Shown piece by piece: positions 46,160-58,745 of a stretch of DNA of 64,000 nt. Below the pieces are notes generated by a model. That model was not told the origin of the DNA. It saw nothing but the letters and a program-made list of their open reading frames with translations, and searched no databases. The translations under genes and the position numbers were made by a program. Each line of letters opens with the position of its first letter. Positions within the stretch are counted from its first letter, which is position 1. This stretch comes from Ashinkailepas kermadecensis (Eukaryota > Arthropoda > Thecostraca > Neolepadidae), in contig JAOTOM010003860.1 of assembly GCA_034440615.1 (NCBI GenBank), positions 101,001 through 165,000 of the forward strand, in the 5' to 3' direction.

Positions 46160-47110
46160 AATGATCTCATTGGTGTATTTCTCTCTCATTTTCCCGACTC
46201 GCATCCGTGATCCTCGCTAGAAGCAGATTATCGCGGTGTGCCCCGAAGCCATTTCGCTGCAGCACAGAATGTTTGATGATGTTGTCGATGATGAAGAGCG
46301 AAATAGACATTCTGCTGAATGCTGGTGATGGTTTTTTTGTAGTCACATATAGTAAAAGGGTTATGTTCGCAAGGGCACCCAACGTGCTTGGCAATACTCC
46401 AGAATCAATCGTAATGAACTTGTGCGGGAAACCAGTCGGCCCTTGGTGTACTGAGCTGGAGATTCTGCACAGATGCAGTTAGTCTTTACTTAATTTGTTT
46501 TTACGTGCTTGGGTATCTCGTATGTCCGCCATCTATGCCGTATGTCTCGTCCAGATAAGGCTCAAACGGCACTAGTCGCAGAGTGTTTAACTGCTTCTGG
46601 ATAGCTTTTCCAGGCGAACCCTTTATAAAAATGTCCCCCGATGTTTCACCATCTACGTCTTTAAAGACATGTTGCAGTCAGCTGAGTAACATTCCATGCC
46701 ACAAATACAATGCTGAATTGGCCGCACTAATGCTAGTTACATTATCTTATTCACACCACCTGTGTAGCCTGTATTGACTGCCGTACCATCGCATCCAAAA
46801 ACAACTGGCTTAGCACCATTTCACGTGCGACATTGATACATTTTTATCAACAAGAATAGCTTAACGGCAACACCTTTAGTAGTGTCTTCTCTACCACATT
46901 TTTGACTTTGCTGTTTGATTTTGATTCTATTCACAATGACATCCATTTTGTTTGGAGTATCAACACCAAAGGCCACCAGAACTGCGTTTAGTAGACATGA
47001 CGCCAGACACTCAGTCGCATTGGCGTAGGAACGGATTGGGGGGGGGGGGCAGCCAGGACCCCTGTTCTCCGAACTTCCAAGCTGGAGGAGCACTGTCTCC
47101 CCCTCCCCAG
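46160..47110 (-). pseudogene. Relic of a multicopy uncharacterised arthropod protein gene
   Basis: The minus strand gives VVFGCDGTAVNTGYTGGVNK (about 46805-46745) and, after stops, LLLYVTTKKPS then SVLQRNGFGAHRDNLLLARI (about 46330-46200). I recall a multicopy family of unnamed arthropod proteins with CDGTxVNTGxxxGxIR and a later QRNAFFAHPENLLLAMITD block. The order fits. Frame breaks and stops show it is dead. The family has no known function to me, and its copy number suggests a mobile or viral source. Confidence rests on memory of the pattern. Confidence 0.42.
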
Positions 47111-48964
47111 CGTTTTGATAACACTTTGCAGCCATTTATACGTTGTCGGTAGGGAAATTATTATGTTCAAGAACGTTGGACATATCTTGACAATATTTTT
47201 TTGTTTAAATCAAAGACGTTTTCTGAACTCGAAGTTGTGTACTACATTTGGTGTCGCGACTGTCAGCAAACGGTCCGACGCATAATTATAGGCAGAAGAA
47301 TGTCACATATGTCTGGCTTTTTCTTCTTTTTTTCTGTTCATGTGGCTGCCTGAAAATTTTCGACAACGTGTGTATGCTTCATATCTACCAATGAGCCGAT
47401 GAAGGGGCCTTGGCTGGTTTGATCGTCAGCTATCGCGTAGTTTTGCTTGCTGCTGAAACAAAACAGAGTGAGTACTTTATTTACGGGTTTGACATTTCAT
47501 GTTTGCTTTAGTCTATTGCTGTCGGTGGACGATATGGTAGTGAAGGATAAAGTCAGATGGTGTCGGGCTGCCGGCATCTTCAAAGTGTGCATTAGTGTTA
47601 ACTAATTAAGCATGAAAGATAATTAATGTGGGCTGATTTAGGCATATGTTATGTAGAGACTCCGAAACAAACCCGGATTGGGGAAAACTGCCAACTCAAA
47701 CTGGGTTGTCAGAGCATGGGGTCAGAGAGAACAGGGTGCTTGGAGTAGGACAAATTTGGATGCTCTGAAGAACATGGTAGGAATCTAGAGCAATGCATCC
47801 AAAATGATCCTTAGATACATTTCGCTGCCAATATTGGCAACCTAATGAAAGTGAATTCTGTTTTTGCATGGGCCAGAGAGCAAGACAAGAATATGCCACA
47901 GGTGTGAATGAGATGTTTGGAGTAGCCAGAGTCCTGCCCCAATGAGGACAACATTTGGGAAGCTCACTTTGCAGCAATGCTATCGCTGTTCTGTGCTCCA
48001 GTTCTCACAAAACGTATTGAAGGTTTCAAGACGTGCCAAAATTACCATGACTTACCAAATCCCTCCAGAATCTGCCCAAAAGCAAAAGGACAGCTGCCCC
48101 AACAAGATATTGTCCAAACCTGTCACAGTTTTCAGTTTGGTATATATGTTGGGCGTATGTGCGAAGTATGGCATGTTCTGATTATATTTAGTTGGTGTGG
48201 TGATAGCCTGCAGGTGTGTTTTTTTTTGCTGAGGTGCAGTGTGGTGTGCTGTGATGTGGTGTGGTATGGTGAGGTGCTGTCGTGTGCAGCACATTTAAAA
48301 TGAAATCAGCAAGGAAAAATATCAAAGAAAAACAACTACAAATAAACAAATGATCATCTTGGTGTCAAATCTTGGTGATCTAGTTAATCCGCTGCCATAC
48401 TTTGCGGACTGGCTTGGCGTAGTGTTCCAAAATCAGCTTGATGTTAGGTTGCCGGAGTGGAAAATTGCCCTGCAAGATGTGTGGGAGCGGAATATTTCAG
48501 TTAAATCAGGCGAAAACTATGATATGCAATGCATTTTTAGAGCAATTAGTCAAGTTGTGTCTTCTCCGCCAGTCTATTCTCAATTTTGTCGCACTTAAGA
48601 AGTGAACATAAGGTATAAAATAGTGAGAAAACGTAGAAAATTATTTCGTCTATACTGTCATCTCTCATCCAAATGTGAATATTTTGGGATACTGGAATGG
48701 GACAGCCGCGAGCAAAGAAGACAAATATGATTGTTAGGGGGCCTTGGCAGGTTCACCAATGATAGGCATGCAATGGTGTGTGGTCCATACTTCGGGCCCA
48801 GGCAGTCCAGCTACTCGGCCCCGTCGTTTTTGTCATGACACTCGGCACGTCGATGACGACGACCTTGTGATTTCCACAAAATGGCGGTGGTGACGAGTCG
48901 TGACGCATGCATGGCGTGGGACGACACCGATGGCGAGGAGGCGCCGACGCGTGGTGGTCGACCT
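47111..48964. other. Unassigned intronic interval
   Basis: Includes a gtgtggtgtg-type GT tract at 48235-48275. No gene, element or array is recognised. Confidence 0.45.
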
Positions 48965-49150
48965 GCGGCCGGCGGTCGGACGTGCCCCAGTGTAGGACAG
49001 GTCACCAACGGGCGACTTCCGACCGGCTCCAGTATTGCAGCGTTAGTGACCGCCCGGCGCCAGGCGGTCGGACGTGCCCCAGTACGGGGCAGGTCACCAA
49101 CGGGCGACTTCCGACCGGCTCCAGTATTGCAGCGTTAGTGACCGACCGGC
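48965..49150. repeat. 92-bp tandem duplication, 2 copies
   Basis: cggtcggacgtgcccca starts at 48973 and 49065 and the units run to the cgttagtgaccg words. Confidence 0.92.
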
Positions 49151-49452
49151 GATGCCAGTGTTTCCGGAGTCCCGCTCGGTGGTGACAACTAGCGGCCGCC
49201 GACTGATGGTGCCCTGGAGTGGTAACAACTGGAGGTAAATGTGGCTCTGTGTTGACTATTGGTTGGTCTTTCCGTGAACTGCGAGCTGTAGGAGATAGCT
49301 GAGGCTGGGGAACGACAAATTATGTTGTATGAGCTCTAACGATGCCATCTGATAAATGTGAGAGCTGGCACGGAGGTGAGGGGATTGTCGGTTCGGTTTG
49401 AATGCTAGTTGTTGCTACCAGGGAAATTTGGTATGCAGTTCACGGCTCCATT

Positions 49453-49696
49453 CTCTCTCCCTCTCCCTCTCCCTCTCCCTTTCCCTCTCCCTCTCCCTCT
49501 CCCTCTCCCTCTCCCTCTCCCTCTCCCTCTCCCTCTCCCTCTCCCTCTCCCTCTCCCTCTCCCTCTCCCTCTCCCTCTCCATCTCCCTCTCTCCCTCTCT
49601 CCCTCTCTCCCTCTCTCCCTCTCTCCCTCTCTCCCCCTCTCCCTCTCTCCCTCTCTCCCTCTCCCTCTCTCCCTGTCTCCCTCTCTCTCTCTCTCC

Positions 49697-49729
<33 letters not shown>

Positions 49730-49735
49730 CATTTC
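49453..49735. repeat. (CCCTCT)n / (CTCTCCCT)n pyrimidine microsatellite
   Basis: 280 bp of nearly pure C/T on the + strand, with hexamer then octamer period. S/L/P-rich ORFs over it are artefacts. Confidence 0.97.
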
Positions 49736-50009
49736 TTTCTGGCTGTTGGTACACATGATGAAAGTAACTAAATACCTGGGTCGCACGGCAAGAGATTTGA
49801 GGGCCTGGGAAGTTGCAGTCTGGAGCACTGCAGCCACTGAATGGGTACACCGCAACGAGAACATCGTGTAGTGAAAGGTCAAGGGACGAAATGGCATGTG
49901 GCGGCGGGAAGAAGCAAATCATGGGAGATGTGTGGAGCATATTTAATTTTTTACATTGCGGTCAAGTTCATCAAGAATGGTCATTTCTTCGTAGATAGAA
50001 TAATGTGTA
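49736..50009. other. Unassigned interval
   Basis: Short flank between the microsatellite and the piggyBac-like MITE; nothing recognised. Confidence 0.4.
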
Positions 50010-51031
50010 TTAACACTCGCACGTCCGGCGGTCCGCGCCAACTTCGCATGTCCGAGGGGGGGGGGCAGATGTCTGCCCCCCCTAAGATCTCGAGAACTAT
50101 GCTAGGTAGCGACAAACGTAAAACGGCTTTGGATAGCTGGTGACAAGCTCTATCGCAAGTATTTCAGTCATTTTCTCGCTCAGGTCAATATTTAGGTCGC
50201 TGGGTCATCATATGTGAAATTCGACCAGATCGGGTGGGACCCTCAGATATTGGCACATATCTCAGGACCTGTAACAGATAGAAACAAACTGCAAATGCTA
50301 TTCGACATCCCTTGAAATGTGCTATCGACATATGCTGTGTAATTTAAGGTCAGGTCAACAGATGGGTCACCGAAACAATGACCTCAGGTCAAGGTCATGG
50401 TGTAGAGTAGGAAGGTCATGTAATATATCAATCGACACGTCTTGGCGATACAAGCACAATGACGGTAATTTCAGCCTTCTAGCTCAATGCATTGCGATAT
50501 AATGCGCAGAAATGTGCTAGTGATTTCAGGTGACCTCAGCTGACCTTGGTGGGGCCACTGAGCAAAGATGTCAGCGATAGCATTGCGAATAGCTTCCAAC
50601 TACACGCCATAACGGTTGGAGGTCATTCCGAGAGCAAATATGTAACCAGGAAATATTTGTATATTTTTCCATAGGCCTATAATGGGTAAGCCATGGCCAC
50701 GACCTGACCTCAGGTCAACGCTACGAAAAAACCGTGATATACATATTATAGACCCTGATAAGATCATGACGTGATATAAGTTCGAAATCAATTGCCCAAT
50801 TATTGTGGGAGTGATGCCACCTAGAACTCGGAGGGACGTTAGGCCACTTCGCCTGACCTGGTGACCTGACTTGAGATAACCCAAGGTCAAACATTTCTGA
50901 GGATATGCGGAAAAGACCACTGAGCAGCCATGCGAGGTTTGGCCTTGCTAACCCTATTAGTATGGCGGCAAAGTAGGAAAAACCGCAGGGGGGCGGATAT
51001 CCGCCCCCCCCCCCGGACGTGCGCGGGTTAA
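50010..51031. mobile_element. piggyBac-like nonautonomous element (MITE), 1,022 bp
   Basis: TTAA at 50010-50013 and 51028-51031 flanks inverted ends: TTAACACTCGCACGTCCGG on the left and TTAACCCGCGCACGTCCGG read inward on the right. TTAA targets with a C-rich first triplet are the piggyBac hallmark. Just inside each end is a G/C-run hairpin: ggcagatgtctgcc within runs of G and C at 50057-50083, and cggatatccg within runs at 50990-51013. No transposase is present. The interior is rich in AGGTCA/TGACCT words. Confidence 0.82.
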
Positions 51032-51094
51032 TGACGCAGGTGAATGTTGGCAGTAATAGCACTGGTAATTGTCCTGACGTGCATGTACCCAGAT

Positions 51095-51256
51095 GCATAG
51101 TACATACCCGGAGCAGTTTACAAATGTACATATCCAGCGCTATTTACAAATGTCCATATCCGGCGCCATTTACCAATGTCCATATCCGGCGCCATTTACC
51201 AATGTCCATACTCGGAGCCATTTACAAATGTCCATATCCGGCGCGATTTACAAATC
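51095..51256. repeat. 26-bp tandem repeat, about 6 copies
   Basis: Unit catttacaaatgtccatatc plus cggcgc, perfect in the central copies. Confidence 0.93.
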
Positions 51257-52778
51257 TGCCAGCAGCTGGCTGCATGCACCGCATGGCGAGCTCAAGGCTG
51301 TGTCATCGATGCGTCAGTATTGATTTCAGTCATGTGTTGTTATTTCGCCAGCACGACGCTCGCGCTCTGTTGCCGGAATTGGCTCGGCTGTCGCTGCCCT
51401 GCACTGCCGATGGCTGCACTGTTGAATGCTGTCGCAACTCCCTCTATTGCAATGGAGACTTGAGGCTGACTGAGATTTACTTGGACAATTGACAATTACA
51501 ATTATAATTGAGCATTACTTTTACTTTGACATTTAGCATCATTGGGCTGTACGTCGCCACTAACTGAAACCATGTCGCAAAAATACGCATTACATTATCC
51601 ATACTAACATCATCATAATCATCATCATCATCATAACGTTGATTGTAATCAATCTTACGAATCCATTATTTTAAGAAAATATCAGAGTGGTGCAGAAGTA
51701 CTAGGTGCTAAAATCATAGCGCCCATCTGAAGATGTGCAAGGACTCTGGAATGAAAAACAAACATTAATACACATTTCTTCATGGGCTGTTTTCTCATTG
51801 GCCCATAACCGCCACCGTCACAGACCATCTGTGAAGCCACCGCTCAGTCCAGTATAGGTCGATACTCAACTTAGTATGACATCAGGTCATTGTGAAGTGG
51901 TTGTCCAGGCGAGTTTAGATCAAATCTACGAGTTTCGCATAAAACAAGTTATGAAAATGGCAAGCCACCACCCGACCGCCGTCGTCGCTCAGTCTGTCCC
52001 CAGGTGGCAGCAGACGAAGTGTGGTTAGCGGGTGGAATCCTGGAAAACTCCGACAAAGGTGTTGTGAAATGTTGTTGAATGGTTGGTTCCGGTTCACATT
52101 GTTCAATTAAAAAAATAATGTGGGCGATTATCCCTAGCCCACAACCACAATGGTGGCGGAGCGCATGGCAGCAGCAGAATTGGACCGCGACTCAGCGTGC
52201 GCCAGCGTTGCAGTTTGACATGGAAGCACATGTACTGCGGTACAGCATCTGATTGATGCACGCGTGCTGCGGAATAGCATTGACGAGCAAAGTCAGTCAG
52301 TGATTTATTATCAGCAGCACGCTGCTGATAATAAAGGACATCGACATTCGAGCGAGAACACCTCCTTTTACATGGGGCAGATGTTTACCCGAGCGGTCCT
52401 ACCCGACTGGCAGTCACGCTTTTAAGCCGTAATAACTTTGTTTTGTTACGTTTCCCGTTCTCAGTAACTTCACTACGCAGAGTCAGATATGCTCTTTTAA
52501 TTTCGAATCGTACTCCTTTTTATGTCAGTATTCCTCATGGAGCGCTCTAAATATTTGTTAAAAGAAAGATGCTCTTGGCTGTATTTCGGTTCCCGGGCAA
52601 CGTACAACGGCGATTCATGGTGTAGCATGGCATTTCAAGTTCTAGTTTTTACTCAGAGCCCGATCTGGTCTTGCCTTTCGTGATTTGCCGACTTTCATGA
52701 AAATATTTATCCTGTGGTATTATAAATGTTCGTTCAAAGACAGCAGTTTGCGGTCACATTGGAGCGCGCGGGCAGCTA
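51257..52778. other. Unassigned interval with one strong hairpin
   Basis: Short ORFs without signature. A perfect 14-bp stem, tttattatcagcag (52304-52317) and its complement (52322-52335), encloses cacg. Confidence 0.5.
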
Positions 52779-55700
52779 ACCGTAACCATAGGTATCACAC
52801 CTCAGCCATCCCTCCTGGGCGGTAAATGGGCAGCACCGTAACCATAGGTATCACACCTCAGCCATTCGTCCTGGGCGGTAAATGGGCAGCACCGTAACCA
52901 TAGATCTCACACCTCAGCCATCCTTCCAGGGCGGTAAATGGGCAGCACCGTAACCTTGGATCTAACACCTGAGCCATCCGTCCTGAGCGGTAAATGGGCA
53001 GCACCGTAACCTTGGATCTTACACCTCAGCCATCCGTCCTGGGCGGTAAATGGGCAGCACCGTAACCTTGGATCTTACACCTCAGCCATCCGTCCTGGGC
53101 GGTAAATGGGCAGCACCGTAACCATGGGTATCACACCTCAGCCATCCGTCCTGGGCGGTAAATGGGCAGCACCGTAACCATAGGTATCACACCTCAGCCA
53201 TCCGTCCTGGGCGGTAAATGGGCAGCACCGTAACCATAGGTATCACACCTCAGCCATCCGTCCTGGGCGGTAAATGGGCAGCACCGTAACCATAGGTATC
53301 ACACCTCAGCCATCCGTCCTGGGCGGTAAATGGGCAGCACCGTAACCATAGGTATCACACCTCAGCCATCCGTCCTGGGCGATAAATGGGCAGCACCGTA
53401 ACCATAGGTATCACACCTCAGCCATCCGTCCTGGGCGGTAAATGGGCAGCACCGTAACCATGGGTATCACACCTCAGCCATCCGTCCTGGGCGGTAAATG
53501 GGCAGCACCGTAACCATAGGTATCACACCTCAGCCATCCGTCCTGGGCGGTAAATGGGCAGCACCGTAACCATGGGTATCACACCTCAGCCATCCGTCCT
53601 GGGCGGTAAATGGGCAGCACCGTAACCATGGGTATCACACCTCAGCCATCCTTCCAGGGCGGTAAATGGACAGCACCGTAACCATGGGTATCACACCTCA
53701 GCCATCCGTCCTAGTCGGTAAATGGGCAGCACCGTAACCATAGATCTCACACCTCAGCCATCCGTCCTGGGCGATGAATTGGCAGCACCGTAACCATGGG
53801 TATCACACCTCAGACATCCGTCCTGGGCGGTAAATGGGCAGCACCGTAACCATGGGTATCACACCTCAGCCATCCGTCCTGGGCGGTAAATGGGCAGCAC
53901 CGTAACCATGGGTATCACACCTCAGCCATCCGTCCTGGGCGGTAAATGGGCAGCACCGTAACCATGGGTATCACACCTCAGCCATCCGTCCTCGGCGGTA
54001 AATGGGCAGCACCGTAACCATGGGTATCACACCTCAGCCATCCGTCCTGGGCGGTAAATGGGCAGCACCGTAACCATAGGTATCACACCTCAGCCATCCG
54101 TCCTGGGCGGTAAATGGGCAGCACCGTAACCATGGGTATCACACCTCAGCCATCCGTCCTGGGCGGTAAATGGGCAGCACCGTAACCATGGGTATCACAC
54201 CTCAGCCATCCGTCCTGGGCGGTAACTGGGCAGCACCGTAACCATGGGTATCACACCTCAGCCATCCGTCCTTGGCGGTAAATGGGCAGCACCGTAACCA
54301 TAGGTATCACACCTCAGCCATCCGTCCTGGGCGGTAAATGGGCAGCACCGTAACCATGGGTATCACACCTCAGCCATCCGTCCTGGGCGGTAAATGGGCA
54401 GCACCGTAACCATGGGTATCACACCTCAGCCATCCGTCCTGGGCGGTAAATGGGCAGCACCGTAACCATGGGTATCACACCTCAGCCATCCGTCCTGGGC
54501 GGTAAATGGGCAGCACCGTAACCATAGGTATCACACCTCAGCCATCCGTCCTGGGCGGTAAATGGGCAGCACCGTAACCATGGGTATCACACCTCAGCCA
54601 TCCGTCCTGGGCGGTAAATGGGCAGCACCGTAACCATGGGTATCACACCTCAGCCATCCGTCCTGGGCGGTAAATGGGCAGCACCGTAACCATAGGTATC
54701 ACACCTCAGCCATCCGTCCTGGGCGGTAAATGGGCAGCACCGTAACCATGGGTATCACACCTCAGCCATCCGTCCTGGGCGGTAAATGGGCAGCACCGTA
54801 ACCATGGGTATCACACCTCAGCCATCCGTCCTGGGCGGTAAATGGGCAGCACCGTAACCATGGGTATCACACCTCAGCCATCCGTCCTGGGCGGTAAATG
54901 GGCAGCACCGTAACCATAGGTATCACACCTCAGCCATCCGTCCTGGGCGGTAAATGGGCAGCACCGTAACCATGGGTATCACACCTCAGCCATCCGTCCT
55001 GGGCGGTAAATGGGCAGCACCGTAACCATGGGTATCACACCTCAGCCATCCGTCCTGGGCGGTAACTGGGCAGCACCGTAACCATGGGTATCACACCTCA
55101 GCCATCCGTCCTTGGCGGTAAATGGGCAGCACCGTAACCATAGGTATCACACCTCAGCCATCCGTCCTGGGCGGTAAATGGGCAGCACCGTAACCATGGG
55201 TATCACACCTCAGCCATCCGTCCTGGGCGGTAAATGGGCAGCACCCTAACCATGGGTATCACACCTCAGCCATCCGTCCTGGGCGGTAAATGGGCAGTAC
55301 CGTAACCATGGGTATCACACCTCAGCCATCCTTCCAGGGCGGTAAATGGGCAGCACCGTAACCATGGGTATCACACCTCAGCCATCCGGCCTAGTCGGTA
55401 AATGGGCAGCACCGTAACCATAGATCTCACACCTCAGCCATCCGTCCTGGGCGATGAATTGGCAGCACCGTAACCATGGGTATCACACCTCAGACATCCG
55501 TTCTGGGCGGTAAATGGGCAGCACCGTAACCATGGGTATCACACCTCAGCCATCCGTCCTGGGCGGTAAATGGGCAGCACCGTAACCATGGGTATCACAC
55601 CTCAGCCATCCGTCCTGGGCGGTAAATGGGCAGCACCGTAACCATGGGTATCACACCTCAGCCATCCGTCCTGGGCGGTAAATGGGCAGCACCGTAACCA

Positions 55701-56222
55701 TGGGTATCACACCTCAGCCATCCGTCCTGGGCGGTAAATGGGCAGCACCGTAACCATGGGTATCACACCTCAGCCATCCGTCCTGGGCGGTAAATGGGCA
55801 GCACCGTAACCATAGGTACCACACCTCAGCCATCCGTCCTGGGCGGTAAATGGGCAGCACCGTAACCATGGGTATCGCACCTCAGCCATCCGTCCTGGGC
55901 GGTAAATGGGCAGCACCGTAACCATGGGTATCACACCTCAGCCATCCGTCCTGGGCGGTAACTGGGCAGCACCGTAACCATGGGTATCACACCTCAGCCA
56001 TCCGTCCTGGGCGGTAAATGGGCAGCACCGTAACCATAGGTATCACACCTCAGCCATCCGTCCTGGGCGGTAAATGGGCAGCACCGTAACCATGGGTATC
56101 ACACCTCAGCCATCCGTCCTGGGCGGTAAATGGGCAGCACCGTAACCATGGGTATCACACCTCAGCCATCCGTCCTGGGCGGTAAATGGGCAGCACCGTA
56201 ACCATGGGTATCACACCTCAGC
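52779..56222. repeat. 56-bp satellite, about 61 copies (3.4 kb) with higher-order duplication
   Basis: Unit: CGTAACCATGGGTATCACAC, CTCAGCCATCCGTCCTGGGC, GGTAAATGGGCAGCAC. Monomers are very similar, with a few recurring variants (ataggtatc, atagatctc, cttggatct, ggtaactgg, gcgatgaattgg). The variant group at about 53650-53825 recurs at 55330-55505, exactly 1,680 bp (30 monomers) later, and the ggtaactggg variant at 54221 recurs at 55061 (15 monomers). It contains stops in all frames. Confidence 0.97.
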
Positions 56223-56243
56223 CGACACTGGTCGTCCGTCCCG

Positions 56244-56272
56244 GGCGGTAACTGGGCTGCCCAGTTACCGCC
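56244..56272. repeat. Perfect 14-bp inverted repeat at the satellite edge
   Basis: ggcggtaactgggc (56244-56257) and its exact complement (56259-56272) are separated by one base. The left arm is the satellite's own ggtaactgg variant, so the array appears to turn back on itself. Confidence 0.9.
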
Positions 56273-56966
56273 TTTGTCTGGTAGGTTTGTCGGGTATCTC
56301 GGAGTCTCTAGTTCAGGCTCGGGGAAGGATGACGGCTTTAGTGCTATTTTCAGTTATGTCATCCGAAACCACTTTATCTGTGTTTGCATCCTTGAAGGTG
56401 CTTTATACATACTGAAGTTAGTGCGCCTATGGTGACTATGCACGCGGGGATTCCACTTGGCATTCACCTTATCATTGACCAATGTTTGAACATTTTCATG
56501 CCAAATGACAGAAGTGAAGAGAATGGCCGAATTGTCGTCCACAGCTCACGTGAATGACAATTTGGTCAGATGTTGTCGGTTGTCACGTGCTCGCCTTTCC
56601 GGGACATACGTGCCGCAAAGGCTCTCGAAAATGTCCTCTATTGGGGGCGTGTTCCTTACTTCCTACCCCGGTTACATCATGCCATGTGACAGGGGTGTTA
56701 CTTATGTGCTAATGGCGACCACTGGCCCCGTTAATCGTCGACCCCCCCTCCAGCTACAATCAGGCTGAACCTTAGCCACTAGACGCATGGACATTAATGG
56801 TTTTCGGGGCAGCTCTTGGCAACAAAAAGCCCCCCCCCCCCGGACCAACTTCATAAAGTGACAACCATGGCATGTGGTTGCCCGATGATGTATAATAAGT
56901 AGCGTGATGCGCGCCTTTTCACCCACCACCGTCTCGGGGAGTCTGCCGTCATTATAATGACAACAT
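56273..56966. other. Unassigned intronic interval
   Basis: A C-run (cccccccccc) at 56829-56840. No gene or element is recognised. Confidence 0.45.
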
Positions 56967-58493
56967 ATGGCCAACTGTGTCACCTACGCTCGACGAGCCC
57001 CTCGTATTTCCTGCATCCGGGGCGCAACGTCGCTTGATGGACACATCGCATCTCCTGCATCCGGGGTGCAACGTCGCTCGTCTCCTGATGCAGATTATGA
57101 TCGTTCTGAAGCGATGGCCGCCACACCTCCGTCTCTGGCGACACTCCCGTCCATCCACAACGACACACCGAAGACAACCAGACCGACCGCAAATGGCGCC
57201 GCCCCTCCGGCGTCGGCCGAGGAAGTCGGACCACAGGTCATCAGCTCCGGGGCGGCCGGGTCAGCCGTCACCAGCTCTGAGGCCGGCTGGTCGGCCGTCA
57301 CCAGCTCTGAGGTCGCCGGGTCGGTCGTCACCAGCCCTAAGGCCGGCGGGTCGGTCGTCACCAGCCCTGAGGCCGGCGGGTCGGCCGTCACCAGCTCTGA
57401 GGTCGCCGGGTCGGTCGTCACCAGCCCTAAGGCCGGCTGGTCGGTCGTCACCAGCCCTAAGGCCGGCGGGTCAGCAGCCACCAGATCTGAGGCCGGCGGG
57501 TCGGCCGTCACCAGACCTAACAGCACCAGGTCACACGCCACAAAACCTGATGACGGCAGAGACCAGCCGACCGGCGGCGGCCCGGGCCCCGGGACCAGCC
57601 GGCGGTGGCCGAGCGTGGCGGACTTCTGCTGCGGCCGCGTGTCGCGAATGTTCCGCAGCAGTCTGCGACGGCGACGAGCCTCTGTCCGGCCGACGGCCTC
57701 CCCGCAGCGGCCCGCCGGCTTCAGGGACCACCACCTGCCGCTGCCACACCACCTGCCGCTGCCACACCACCTGCCGCTGCCGCAGCCGCCCGGACAGGAC
57801 GTGGCCGAGGAGCGTGTCTCGCCAGCCGCGCGCTCTGGCCGCCGGCCGCCCGTCCTGACGCCACTCAGCTCCCGCACTGACACTGCTACGCCGCTGCCGG
57901 AACAGCCGAGCGCCGGCAGGTCTCCCCGACACGCTCTCGAGGAACAGCTGAGTGGAGATGTGGTGGTCGTAGCTACTCGCACGCACACGCACTCGCTGGT
58001 GTTGTGGCCACTCACTGTGTCGCGACCAGTGTGTGTCATCACTCACTGTGTGCCAACCAGTGTGTGTCATCACTCACTGTGTGCCAACCAGTGTGTGTCA
58101 TCACTCACTGTGTGCCCACGAGTGTGTGTCATCACTCACTATGTGCCCACCAGTGTGTGTCATCACTCACTGTGTGCCGACCAGTGTGTGTCATCACTCA
58201 CTGTGTGCCGACTAGTGTGTGTCATCACTCACTATGTGCCCACCAGGTGTGTCATCACTCACTGTGTGCCCACCAGTGTGTATCATCACTCACTGTGTGC
58301 CCACCAGTGTGTATCATCACTCACTATGTGCCCACCAGTGTGTGTCATCACTCACTGTGTGCCGACCAGTGTGTGTCATCACTCACTGTGTGCCGACCAG
58401 TGTGTATCATCACTCACTGTGTGCCAACCAGTGTGTGTCATCACTCACTATGTGCCCACCAGTGTGTATCATCACTCACTGTGTGCCGACTAG
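56967..58493 (+). other. Open frame of 508 codons across GC-rich repeats, probably not a gene
   Basis: The frame holds ATGs at 56967 and 57113 (gcgATGGCC, fair context), a 30-bp (10-codon) array at 57245-57535, an 18-bp (LPLPHH) array at 57740-57790, a Ser/Arg/Pro-rich stretch and then the 31-bp array. No domain is recognised. It lies in the NADK intron on the same strand. An alternative start exon is conceivable, but GC content and repeat periods of three explain the openness. Confidence 0.2.
57245..57535. repeat. 30-bp tandem repeat, about 10 copies
   Basis: Unit ggtcggtcgtcaccagccct plus aaggccggcg, with gtc/gcc and ctct/ccct variants. Confidence 0.95.
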
Positions 58494-58745
58494 TGTGTGT
58501 CATCACTCACTATGTGCTCACCAGTGTATGTCATCACTCACTATGTGCTCACCAGTGTATGTCATCACTCACTATGTGCTCACCAGTGTGTGTCATCACT
58601 CACTGTGTGCCCACCAGTGTGTATCATCACTCACTGTGTGCCCACCAGTGTGTGTCATCACTCACTGTGTGCCCACCAGTATGTGTCATCACTCACTGTG
58701 TGCCCACCAGTGTGTGTCATCACTCACTGTGTGCCGATCAGCACC
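58025..58745. repeat. 31-bp tandem repeat, about 23 copies
   Basis: Unit gtgtgtcatcactcactgtg plus tgcccaccagt. As 31 is not a multiple of three and the unit has no stop, all three forward frames stay open for long stretches. Confidence 0.97.

Noticed and set aside
47696..47977. Minus ORF of 93 codons
   Set aside because: Composition unlike a conserved protein, no homology recognised, intronic and antisense to NADK.
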